This document shows positions 25,392 through 33,314 of a stretch of 64,000 bases of DNA, piece by piece. The stretch spans positions 2,356,001 to 2,420,000 of the forward strand of contig NZ_CP138918.1 in NCBI RefSeq assembly GCF_047123305.1. The letters are read 5' to 3'. The position numbers and the translations under genes were made by a program. Every line of letters begins with the position of its first letter. Positions within the stretch are counted from its first letter, which is position 1. Under the pieces are notes generated by a model. That model made no database searches and was not told the origin of the DNA. It was given only the letters and a program-made list of their open reading frames with translations. The stretch comes from Thalassobius sp047123305. GTDB taxonomy: Bacteria > Pseudomonadota > Alphaproteobacteria > Rhodobacterales > Rhodobacteraceae.

Positions 25392-26369
25392 ATGGCCGTG
25401 ACAGACAGCTCCTTCGCCCGCGAGACGAAACCCACCCTCAGTGCTGCGACACAGGAAAAACGCGCGGCGTGGTCCCTGACAGCCCCAGCGCTGATCTTGA
25501 TGTTCGTGATCCTGCTTGTCCCGGTTATGATCGCGACCTTCCTGTCCTTTACCAATTATTCGCTCGGCAATAGTGGCTTCGATTGGATCGGCACCCGCAA
25601 CTATGAGCGGCTGTTCACCCGCTCGACCTATGAAAAGATGTTCGTGGCCACGTTTACCTATGTGGTGACGGTGGTGCCGATTTCGGTCGGACTGGGTCTT
25701 GGGGCTGCGCTGCTGATAAACTCGCTGGGCAGGTTCCGCGAGATCTACAAAACGATCTACTTCCTGCCGGTCATGGCGACGTTGCTGGCCATGGCGATTG
25801 CCTGGGAGTTCATGCTGCACCCCTCGATCGGCATGATCAACCGCACGTTGGAGCTGGGCTGCGGCACGCCGCTGGAATGGCTGCCATTCATGGCAACGGG
25901 TTGCGCCGATGGATTTCCGGTCTGGCTTGGTGACAAGCGTTATGCGATCTGGGTGATCTGTTTCATCGGCATCTGGCAAGGGTTCGGCTTCAACATGGTG
26001 CTGTATCTTGCCGGTCTGACGGGTGTGCACCGCGAGTTATACCATGCCGCCGAAATGGATGGCGCCAAGTCGGGCTGGGAGCGCTTTCGTCTGGTGACAT
26101 GGCCAGCACTTGGCCCGACCACTGTCTTTGTTGTCACCATCAGCTGCATTCGGGCCTTTCAGGTTTTCGACACGATCGAGGCCTTCTGGCCCCAGGGCGG
26201 CGGGCCGAACAAATCCACCTACGTGATGATGTTCGCGATCTTTGAAAAGGGCGTTCAGCAGAACCTGATCGGGATCGGCTCAGCCATTACTGTCCTGTTC
26301 CTGATCTTCGTCATGTTTCTCACCCTGATCCAGCGCTGGCTGGTGGAACGAAAGGTGCATTACGGATGA
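25392..26369 (+). CDS. ABC transporter permease, UgpA/MalF type
   Basis: This 325-residue inner-membrane protein has six predicted helices and the EAA loop YHAAEMDGAKSGWERFRLVTWP near residue 225. The ATG at 25392 follows the ATPase stop by one base. Between helices there is an unusual periplasmic loop (about residues 155-180, LELGCGTPLEWLPFMATGC) with two cysteines 15 residues apart. It pairs with the next gene to make the channel. The last bases overlap the next start. Confidence 0.9.
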   Translation: MAVTDSSFARETKPTLSAATQEKRAAWSLTAPALILMFVILLVPVMIATFLSFTNYSLGNSGFDWIGTRNYERLFTRSTYEKMFVATFTYVVTVVPISVGLGLGAALLINSLGRFREIYKTIYFLPVMATLLAMAIAWEFMLHPSIGMINRTLELGCGTPLEWLPFMATGCADGFPVWLGDKRYAIWVICFIGIWQGFGFNMVLYLAGLTGVHRELYHAAEMDGAKSGWERFRLVTWPALGPTTVFVVTISCIRAFQVFDTIEAFWPQGGGPNKSTYVMMFAIFEKGVQQNLIGIGSAITVLFLIFVMFLTLIQRWLVERKVHYG

Positions 26370-27328
26370 CACGCGACTGGTGGAAACATCTGATCCTGAT
26401 CCTTGGTGTGATCGTCGTCATCGCGCCCTTCTATATGATGGTCAGCTACTCGTTCAAAAGCCCCGGTGAGATTGACCGGGGGGAGGGCGGTTTCTTCGGG
26501 CGACAGGAAATGATGGTGGATGAGCGCTGCGTCAAGCTGCGCGATCCCGACCGCAAGGATGTGGCTGCCGCCGCGCCACGGTTCCCCGGCGCCACGGAAG
26601 GTGAGATCCGCGATACGCTGGTCGCCGAAGCCGAGGCCGATTGCGCCATGCGTCCGGTGGTCTTCAACTACTCCAAGGCATTCACCGAGGCGCCGTTGCT
26701 GCGGTATCTGCTCAATGGCGTGATCGTCACCGCGTCGATCTTCCTCATTCAGGTGGTGGTGGCCCTGCCTGCGGCCTATGCGCTGGCCAAGCTCAAGTTC
26801 TGGGGGCGCGAGGCGGTGTTCGGGCTGGTGCTGTTCTGCCTACTGATCCCAGTGCATGCCATTGCGCTGCCGCTCTACATCATGCTGGCCAAGCTGGGGC
26901 TGACGAATACCTATGCCGCGCTGGTGGTGCCCTGGACAATCTCGGTCTTTGGCATCTTCCTGATGCGCCAGTTCTTCATGACCGTGCCCGATGACCTGAT
27001 CGATGCCGCCCGCATGGACGGCATGGGCGAGTTTTCCATCGTCTGGCGCGTGATGTTGCCCACGGCTATCCCGGCGCTTCTGGCCTTTGCGATCTTTTCG
27101 ATCGTGGCCCATTGGAACGACTATTTTTGGCCTCGCATCGTCGTTACCGGCAACCGCGATCTGTTCACCCCGCCGCTGGGCCTGCGCGAGTTCAAGGGCG
27201 ATGGCGATGGCAGCTATTTCGGCCCGATGATGGCCACAGCCACCGTGATTGTCACCCCGCTGATCGTTGCCTTCCTGATGGCGCAGAAACGCTTCATCGA
27301 AGGGATCACCCTAAGCGGCATGAAATGA
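26366..27328 (+). CDS. ABC transporter permease, UgpE/MalG type, with periplasmic insertion
   Basis: This 320-residue permease has the EAA loop IDAARMDGMGEFSIVWRVMLP near residue 212 and a normal C-terminus. Between the first and second helices (about residues 33-110) is a long polar insertion, including MMVDERCVKLRDPDRKD and AEADCAMRP, that common MalG proteins (about 280 residues) lack. It carries two cysteines. The insertion would face the periplasm and could contact the binding protein. The start ATG overlaps the previous stop. Confidence 0.9.
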   Translation: MTRDWWKHLILILGVIVVIAPFYMMVSYSFKSPGEIDRGEGGFFGRQEMMVDERCVKLRDPDRKDVAAAAPRFPGATEGEIRDTLVAEAEADCAMRPVVFNYSKAFTEAPLLRYLLNGVIVTASIFLIQVVVALPAAYALAKLKFWGREAVFGLVLFCLLIPVHAIALPLYIMLAKLGLTNTYAALVVPWTISVFGIFLMRQFFMTVPDDLIDAARMDGMGEFSIVWRVMLPTAIPALLAFAIFSIVAHWNDYFWPRIVVTGNRDLFTPPLGLREFKGDGDGSYFGPMMATATVIVTPLIVAFLMAQKRFIEGITLSGMK

Positions 27329-27329
27329 A

Positions 27330-27355
27330 ACGGGGGCGCCCCGAAAGACGCCCCC
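27330..27355 (+). other. Stem-loop between permease and binding-protein genes
   Basis: GGGGGCG pairs with CGCCCCC around a 10-base loop just after the permease stop, with no T tract. Together with the hairpin after the binding-protein gene it could bound a stable binding-protein transcript segment made by RNA processing. Confidence 0.45.
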
Positions 27356-27442
27356 ATCACCGAGATCCCGACAAGGGATAAACCCCGGAGCCCCCGTCTG
27401 CAAACAAATGGCTCCAAGACCCGGCAAGAGAGGATACTTTCC

Positions 27443-28690
27443 ATGAAACTGACTGCCACTGCAATGGCCCTGGCGCTGAGCGCTTCGGCTGTCTTCGCCG
27501 AAGACACCGTCACCATCGAATTCGCCTACCCCTATTCGCATCTGTTCGATGTGACCTATGAGGCGATGATGCCCGCCTTCAAGGAGGCACACCCCAACAT
27601 CGAAGTGAAGTTCCGCGCCACCTATGAATCCTACGAGGACGGCACCAACACCATCCTGCGCGAAGCTGTCTCAGGCAACCTGCCTGACGTGACCATGCAG
27701 GGCCTGAACCGTCAGCAGATCCTAGTCGAAAAGGGTATCGCCAAGTCGCTGGAACCCTTCATCGCCAAAGAAGCTGATTTCGCCAAGGACGGTTATCACG
27801 ACGCGATGCTGTCGCTGTCGACCTTCGACAGCAACGTGCACGGTCTGCCCTTCTCGGTCTCGCTGCCGGTTGGCTACTACAACATGGATATCCTGAAAAA
27901 AGCTGGTGTTGATGCGCTGCCTCAGACCTGGGACGACGTAATCGCGATGTGCGAAACCATGAAGGCGGGTGGTATCGACAACCCAATCTTCTGGGGGTGG
28001 AACATTACCGGCAACTGGTTCATGCAGGCGCTGATGTGGTCGCAAGACAAGGCAATCGTTGAGGGCGGCCGTGTCACCCTCGACAGCCCCGAAGCCCTGG
28101 CCGCCATGGAGCAGATGCAGGAGATCTTCACCAAATGTGAGATGAAGAACCTCGAATGGAAGGCTGCCCTGTCTTCCTTCTCGGCGGGTGAGATCGGCAT
28201 GATGTTCTGGTCAACCTCGGCGTTGGGTGCGGTTGAGCGGTCTCAGGGCGATTTTGAGCTGGTCACGGGACCGTTCCCGGGCATGGGTGAAACGCCCAAA
28301 GGCCTGCCCGCCGGTGGTAACGCGGCGCTGCTGACCTCCACCTCGGATGATCCACGCGTGCAGGAAGCTGCCTGGACCTGGCTCAAGTACATCACCTCGG
28401 GGGAAGGTGCTGCCGAAGTTGCCAAGACCACCGGTTACATGCCGCCGAACAAAGCCGCCAATGAGGTGATCCTGGCCGATTTCTATCAGCAGAACCCGAA
28501 CAAGCAGACGGCTGTGGACCAACTGCCGCTGCTGCGCGACTGGTTGGCCTATCCGGGTGACAACGGTCTGGCGATCACCCAGGTGATCTATGACGGCATC
28601 GAACGCATCGTCACCGGTGACGCAACCGATATGAAAGAGCTTCAGCAGGAAATGGTTGAGGAAGTCGCCGATCTGCTGCCGAACGGCTAA
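27443..28690 (+). CDS. Extracellular solute-binding protein, family 1 (UgpB-like)
   Basis: This 415-residue periplasmic protein has a Sec signal peptide (residues 1-19, ending SAVFA). The mature protein has the two-lobed family-1 pattern: FKEAHPNIEVKFRATYESY, GLPFSVSLPVGYYNMDILKKAG and a C-terminal NGLAITQVIYDGIERIVTGD. It has a good AGAGAGGAT site. It supplies the ligand for the two permeases upstream. Similarity to glycerol-phosphate binders and the two phosphodiesterases that follow point to a phosphorylated polyol or diester, but sugar ligands cannot be excluded. Confidence 0.9.
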   Translation: MKLTATAMALALSASAVFAEDTVTIEFAYPYSHLFDVTYEAMMPAFKEAHPNIEVKFRATYESYEDGTNTILREAVSGNLPDVTMQGLNRQQILVEKGIAKSLEPFIAKEADFAKDGYHDAMLSLSTFDSNVHGLPFSVSLPVGYYNMDILKKAGVDALPQTWDDVIAMCETMKAGGIDNPIFWGWNITGNWFMQALMWSQDKAIVEGGRVTLDSPEALAAMEQMQEIFTKCEMKNLEWKAALSSFSAGEIGMMFWSTSALGAVERSQGDFELVTGPFPGMGETPKGLPAGGNAALLTSTSDDPRVQEAAWTWLKYITSGEGAAEVAKTTGYMPPNKAANEVILADFYQQNPNKQTAVDQLPLLRDWLAYPGDNGLAITQVIYDGIERIVTGDATDMKELQQEMVEEVADLLPNG

Positions 28691-28701
28691 ACCGTCTAAT
28701 C

Positions 28702-28733
28702 CGGTCGCCCGCCCGCACCAGGCGTGGGCGACC
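28702..28733 (+). other. Strong stem-loop after the binding-protein gene
   Basis: CGGTCGCCC (28702-28710) pairs with GGGCGACCG (28725-28733), nine perfect pairs, in the 67-bp gap before the first phosphodiesterase gene. With no T tract, it is more likely a 3' stabiliser than a terminator. Confidence 0.5.
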
Positions 28734-28757
28734 GAACCCGGAATTTCAGGATACATC

Positions 28758-29591
28758 ATGAAGATCATTCATATTTCCGACATTCACCTCACCGTTCCCG
28801 GTGAAGAGATGGGCGGGCTTGACCCACATGCCCGTTTTGCCCGCGCCATCGCGGATGTGACCAAGAACCACGCGGATGCCACACGTATAGTCATCACCGG
28901 TGATCTGGCGCATTGGGGCGAGGTTGAGGCCTACGAGGCCCTGAAAACGGCACTGGCCGGGGTTTCCATTCCGGTGCGCCTGATGATCGGAAATCACGAT
29001 GATCGCGCGCATTTCTGCAAGGTGTTTGACACGCATCCGGCTGACGCAAACGGCTATATCAACTACGGCGAAACGGTGAACGGGACGCGGATGCTGTATC
29101 TGGACAGTGTCGGTGACAAGACCCACGCGGGCCATTTCTGCGCCGACCGCCGCGCCTGGCTTGAGGGCGAACTGGCCGCGTCCCAACGCGCGCGCCTCTT
29201 CCTGCATCACAACCCGATGCCCGTGAGTCTGCCTGCGGAGGACAAAATTGCGCTTGTCCCAGAGGACCGCGCGCCGTTCAAAGCTTTGCTTAAAACCTAT
29301 CTTGACCGGATAGACTACATCCATTTCGGCCATGTCCATGCGCCGATCCATGGGCAGTTTGCGGGCATCCCCTTTGCCAGCGTTCCCTCGACCGGCAACC
29401 AGTCGCTCCCTGACCTGAACGAGACAGAGGTCCTCAAGGGGGCCCCGATGGACCCGGCTTATTTCGTGCTGCTGATCGACGGCGATGACACCACGATCCA
29501 CCAGATTCCCTTCGCCTGGGACGGGCCGGTCATGGCCTCGGGTACCGGCTGGGATGATTGGGCCAAACCCGGCGCGGCGGCAGCAGAATGA
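28758..29591 (+). CDS. Class-III metallophosphoesterase (GpdQ/CpdA-like), first copy
   Basis: This 277-residue cytoplasmic calcineurin-like phosphodiesterase has all five metal motifs: DIHL (about residue 7), GDLAHWG (about 54), GNHDD (about 86), LFLHHNP (about 155) and FGHVHAP (about 195). Size and motifs match GpdQ and CpdA, which hydrolyse glycerophosphodiesters or 3',5'-cyclic nucleotides. It starts at ATG 28758 after AGGATAC. It lies in an importer operon and is followed by a second copy overlapping by ATGA, so the two probably act on the imported compound. Confidence 0.87.
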   Translation: MKIIHISDIHLTVPGEEMGGLDPHARFARAIADVTKNHADATRIVITGDLAHWGEVEAYEALKTALAGVSIPVRLMIGNHDDRAHFCKVFDTHPADANGYINYGETVNGTRMLYLDSVGDKTHAGHFCADRRAWLEGELAASQRARLFLHHNPMPVSLPAEDKIALVPEDRAPFKALLKTYLDRIDYIHFGHVHAPIHGQFAGIPFASVPSTGNQSLPDLNETEVLKGAPMDPAYFVLLIDGDDTTIHQIPFAWDGPVMASGTGWDDWAKPGAAAAE

Positions 29592-30403
29592 AGTTCATCC
29601 ATCTGACCGATACCCATGTGATCGGTGGGGACCGCCTGCTTTACGGGGCAAACCCCGCCCGCCGGTTGGCACGCGCGGTGGACAGCATTAACGCCGAACA
29701 TGGTGACGCGGCCTTCGTGATGCTGACCGGTGACATGACCCACTGGGGCGACCCCGAGGCCTATGCCGCCTTCCGCGCCCAGATCACCCGTCTTACCATG
29801 CCGGTGCATCTGATGGTCGGCAACCATGACGACACGGCTGCTTTTGCTACGCATTTCCCGGACGTCCCGCGCGATGACAATGGCTTTGTGCAATATGCGT
29901 TCGACACGCCCCATGGCTGCGCCATCTGTCTCGACACCAAGCAGCCCGGCACCCATGCAGGCGGCTATTGTGCAGCCCGGCGAGAGTGGCTTGCCGCCGA
30001 GCTGGCCCGCGCCACCGGTCCGGTTCTTCTGTTCATGCACCACCCGCCTTTCCCGGTCGGCATCAAGAGCATGGATGAGATCATGCTGCAGGACGCAGGG
30101 GCCTTTCACGAGGTGATCGCCCCACATAGATCGCGCATCCGTCACCTGTTCTTCGGGCATCTCCACCGCGCGGTTTTTGGCAACTGGTGCGGAATCAGCT
30201 TTTCCTGCATGCGCGGTCTAAATCACCAGGTCGCATTTGATCTGACACCAGATCGGACAGACATCCCAGGCAACTTGGAAGCACCTGCTTATGGCGTTGC
30301 GCTCGTGAACGAGGAAACAGTCGCTGTGCATTTGCATGATTTCACCGACGACTCTCCAAGGTTCTCGCTACAAGCACTCGAAAGAATGGATCCGGTTCTC
30401 TAA
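29588..30403 (+). CDS. Class-III metallophosphoesterase (GpdQ/CpdA-like), second copy
   Basis: This 271-residue paralogue of the preceding gene has DTHVIGG (about residue 8), GDMTHWG (about 51), GNHDD (about 83), LFMHHPP (about 153) and FGHLHRA (about 194). The two copies share the same plan, but HPP in place of HNP and different cap sequences suggest different substrates, for example diester then monoester, or two head groups. Its start is coupled to the previous stop. It is the last gene of the operon. Confidence 0.87.
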   Translation: MKFIHLTDTHVIGGDRLLYGANPARRLARAVDSINAEHGDAAFVMLTGDMTHWGDPEAYAAFRAQITRLTMPVHLMVGNHDDTAAFATHFPDVPRDDNGFVQYAFDTPHGCAICLDTKQPGTHAGGYCAARREWLAAELARATGPVLLFMHHPPFPVGIKSMDEIMLQDAGAFHEVIAPHRSRIRHLFFGHLHRAVFGNWCGISFSCMRGLNHQVAFDLTPDRTDIPGNLEAPAYGVALVNEETVAVHLHDFTDDSPRFSLQALERMDPVL

Positions 30404-30680
30404 CAATTGAGTTTGAGACACACAGGCCTTCAAGAAAGCGGACTTTCACTGAGAACGAGACGAGAGGCAGCTTTGGGCAGGAAGCGGACTTTGCAAAGTG
30501 CTGTGAACTGCCCATTGCGGTCGTTGGCCAGAGGCTCCAACGCTGCATTGCGGCGAAGCTAGCTAGAGTTTTGGGGTGATTGTGGCGAAAATGGTCCAGG
30601 CAGTTCTAACTAAATCGTTTTCATCCGAACCGTTGCAGGCGCCATGAATGGCGCCTGCTGTTGACGTGTGTTCTAGCTAA
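30404..30680. other. Intergenic region with repeat-like blocks
   Basis: No gene is seen between the convergent phosphodiesterase and adhesin genes. GAAGCGGACTTTGC, CCCATTGCGGTCGTTGG and GGCGCCATGAATGGCGCC (an 18-base palindrome at 30637-30654) resemble pieces of other intergenic repeats. The palindrome may serve as a terminator for either gene. Confidence 0.45.
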
Positions 30681-33089
30681 TTAGGCGAAGAGGAAATCAT
30701 CCGACCCGGTGATGGTGATAGTGACAATTTCCGTATCCAATCCCCCGGCGCCGTCATCCACAGTGTATGCAAAACTGTCGGTGGCCGTCTCGCCAGTGTT
30801 CAGGTATTCAAACATACCATCGGCGGAATAGGTAAAGGTGCCGTCGCCGTTGTTGATCACTGACCCGACAGTGCCAGTGTCATTGACGGTAAACACAAAG
30901 GTGTCACTGTCGGGGTCCGAAACGTCAGCGGCCACGGTCACCGATGGGCTGGGGCCATTTATGGAAGAGCTGAACTGTGCGCCATCGACACGAAGGTCGT
31001 CCGTCGTAAAGTATTCGTAGTCCAATGGCCCAATCGAGATCTGGGCATCTACCGAATAGCCGTCGCCGAGATCAAGGCCAACAATGTCAAATTCGATGCT
31101 TTCGATGTTTTCGTTGCTGTCGCCAAACTCGATCCAGTCTCCATTGGACCGGTCGACATCACCGTTGCCGCCGATGACATTAAATGTCGAGGCGTCAATG
31201 AAGTCTCCCACCCCATCAACATAGGCCACGGCGGCAAATCCCCACCCTTCATTGTTAGGGTTGGCCTGCATGACAATGCCGTTTCCGTCGCTCAGATACT
31301 GTGCGGCCAACTGGTCATACGTGTTATTCGCACCGCCATCTCGCGCGATTGAGACTGCTGTCCCCGTGTCAAAATCATAGACATAAAAGCGCCCATAGTT
31401 GGGGATTGTGTATGCACCAATGCTTGCAGAGCTGAAAGTCGCTGAATCTTCGGCAACTTCACCAACCACCGCCTCAGCGATCGGGGCGTCATTCTGGCCG
31501 GTGACGGTCACGGTCACCGTTTCCGTCGCCGTGCCACCGTTGCCGTCATCGACCATATAGGTAAACGTGTCGGTTGCAGTTTCCCCGACCGCGAGGTTGT
31601 CAAACGCGCCCACCGCCGAGTAGGCAAAGGTGCCGTCGCCATTGTTGACCACTGACCCAAGCGTGCCTGTTGTGTCGACCGTAAAGGTGTGGGTGTCAGA
31701 GGCGTCTGGATCTGTCACATCTGCTGCAATGGTGATGGCCGGACCGTCCTCATGGGTGGAGGCTGTAATGGCGGCGGCCATAGGCGCGTCGTTGGTGCCT
31801 TGAACGGAGATGGCCACAGTTTCTGTGGCCGTGCCTCCTTTGCCGTCATCAACGGTATAGGTGAATGTGTCCGTCGCCGTTTCACCAACCGCGAGGCTCT
31901 CAAATGCGCCGCTTGGATCATAGTTAAATGTGCCGTCGCCGTTGTTGGTAACGGTGCCCAGCGTGCCGGTTGTGTCGACGCTGAAGGTAAAGGTGTCGGA
32001 GGCATCGACGTCTGAAAAATCGGCGGACACGGTGATGGCTGGACCATCTTCGTCTGAGGTGTCGCTCACAGCCATGGCGACTGGGGCGTCGTTTTGACCT
32101 TGAATGGTGACAGTCACCGTTTCTGTCGATGTTCCGCCATTCCCGTCATCGACAGTGTAGGTGAATGTATCCGTCGCGCTTTCGCCAACTGCCAGGCCGT
32201 CAAATGCAGCGGCTGGATCGTAGCTGAAGGTGCCATCGCCGTTGTTTGTGACGGTGCCCAAGGTACCGGTTATATCGATGGTGAAGCTGTGAGTGTCGTT
32301 TGCGTCAATGTCACTGTAGTTTGCGGCCACAACGACTGGGCTGTCTTCTGTCGCGGTCGCGGAAACCGCCAAGGCCAAAGGGGCATCGTTCTGCCCTTCG
32401 ATCGTGATTTCATAGGTCACAGTGGTGGTGCCACCTTGACCATCTGAAATCGTCAGTGTGACCGTTTCGGTTGTGCTTTCGCCAGCGCCGAGGCTGTCGT
32501 AGGCGTTACCCGGATCGAAAGAAACAGTTGTGCCGCCGCCAACACCCATTTGGCCAACTTGGCTCACGCCACTGTTTTGCGTGGTCAAAGTGCCGCTGCC
32601 GGTTACGCTTGCTGACAGCAGCTCCACCGAAGAACCGTCAATGTCGTAGAAATCCACCTGAAAGCTTAGCGGTTCGCCTTGTGAGGTCTCGAGGCCATCA
32701 TCGCGCAGAACAACAAGTGGATCATTGTTTGCCCGTAGGTCGAGCGTGAAATCGTCAAACTGCAAGACCTCAAAGCTGTGCAGGAAGTCGCACCCATCCG
32801 CGCCTTGCACGAGGTTCCAACGGCCACAGCCGAAGCTAAGCACATTATAGTCCAGCACAGACCCAGAGAAGACTGCAGTATCCGTGCCCCTGCCGCCAAA
32901 CATCACATCGTTGCCACCGCCGCCTTCAACCGTGTCGTCTCCGCGACCAGTGAAAATGACGTCTCTGTGATCTGACCCCGTCACCTCATCATCACCACGA
33001 CGGGTCCAGATGAATTGCCCGTGGGACGCACCGGATGCATCCACTTCCATGTCTTTGTTTCTCAAATAGCCACGACCGCGATATCCCAT
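30681..33089 (-). CDS. VCBS/RTX repeat protein, probable type-I-secreted adhesin
   Basis: This is an 802-residue acidic repeat protein without a Sec signal. Residues about 30-75 are RTX-like nonapeptides (GRGDDTVEGGGGNDVMFGG) that bind calcium. Residues about 125-540 hold four VCBS/cadherin-like repeats of about 100 residues, each beginning at or ending with NDAP and containing NNGDGTF and DTFTYTVDDG. The last repeat is split after EDS by a beta-rich, lectin-like segment of about 150 residues (YTIPNYGRFYVYDFDTG) and resumes at VTVAADVSDPD. The extreme C-terminus GSDDFLFA looks like a type-I secretion tail. No secretion ATPase is adjacent. Confidence 0.85.
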   Translation of the reverse strand: MGYRGRGYLRNKDMEVDASGASHGQFIWTRRGDDEVTGSDHRDVIFTGRGDDTVEGGGGNDVMFGGRGTDTAVFSGSVLDYNVLSFGCGRWNLVQGADGCDFLHSFEVLQFDDFTLDLRANNDPLVVLRDDGLETSQGEPLSFQVDFYDIDGSSVELLSASVTGSGTLTTQNSGVSQVGQMGVGGGTTVSFDPGNAYDSLGAGESTTETVTLTISDGQGGTTTVTYEITIEGQNDAPLALAVSATATEDSPVVVAANYSDIDANDTHSFTIDITGTLGTVTNNGDGTFSYDPAAAFDGLAVGESATDTFTYTVDDGNGGTSTETVTVTIQGQNDAPVAMAVSDTSDEDGPAITVSADFSDVDASDTFTFSVDTTGTLGTVTNNGDGTFNYDPSGAFESLAVGETATDTFTYTVDDGKGGTATETVAISVQGTNDAPMAAAITASTHEDGPAITIAADVTDPDASDTHTFTVDTTGTLGSVVNNGDGTFAYSAVGAFDNLAVGETATDTFTYMVDDGNGGTATETVTVTVTGQNDAPIAEAVVGEVAEDSATFSSASIGAYTIPNYGRFYVYDFDTGTAVSIARDGGANNTYDQLAAQYLSDGNGIVMQANPNNEGWGFAAVAYVDGVGDFIDASTFNVIGGNGDVDRSNGDWIEFGDSNENIESIEFDIVGLDLGDGYSVDAQISIGPLDYEYFTTDDLRVDGAQFSSSINGPSPSVTVAADVSDPDSDTFVFTVNDTGTVGSVINNGDGTFTYSADGMFEYLNTGETATDSFAYTVDDGAGGLDTEIVTITITGSDDFLFA
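31486..32388 (-). repeat. Tandem coding repeats of 297-300 bp (VCBS units)
   Basis: The NDAP codons recur at about 31486, 31786, 32086 and 32383, giving periods of 300, 300 and 297 bp. Nucleotide similarity is high between neighbouring units, so copy number may change by recombination. Confidence 0.75.
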
Positions 33090-33314
33090 GATACCCCTCC
33101 AAATTTGTCATGGGATCGCCGCCGCGCCCCAACCCTCAACCAGATGTGTGTGCCCAGACCCGGGGCGGAATTCGTAAAAACAGATTGAATTTTAGGGATT
33201 TGAGTACCGTGGCGACAATCACCCAAACGGGTGACTGTCAGAGGCGAAACAGAAAGTTGTTTCTTTGGAAACAACATTGCGGTCAAAGTGTCGTCAGGGA
33301 CTTGGGGAATACGA

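Noticed and set aside
31486..32388. Regular repeats considered as a CRISPR array
   Set aside because: The 300-bp units encode protein domains and there are no short repeats with unique spacers.
31689..32447. Long plus-strand frames across the adhesin gene
   Set aside because: They are antisense shadows of the VCBS repeats and recur with the same period.
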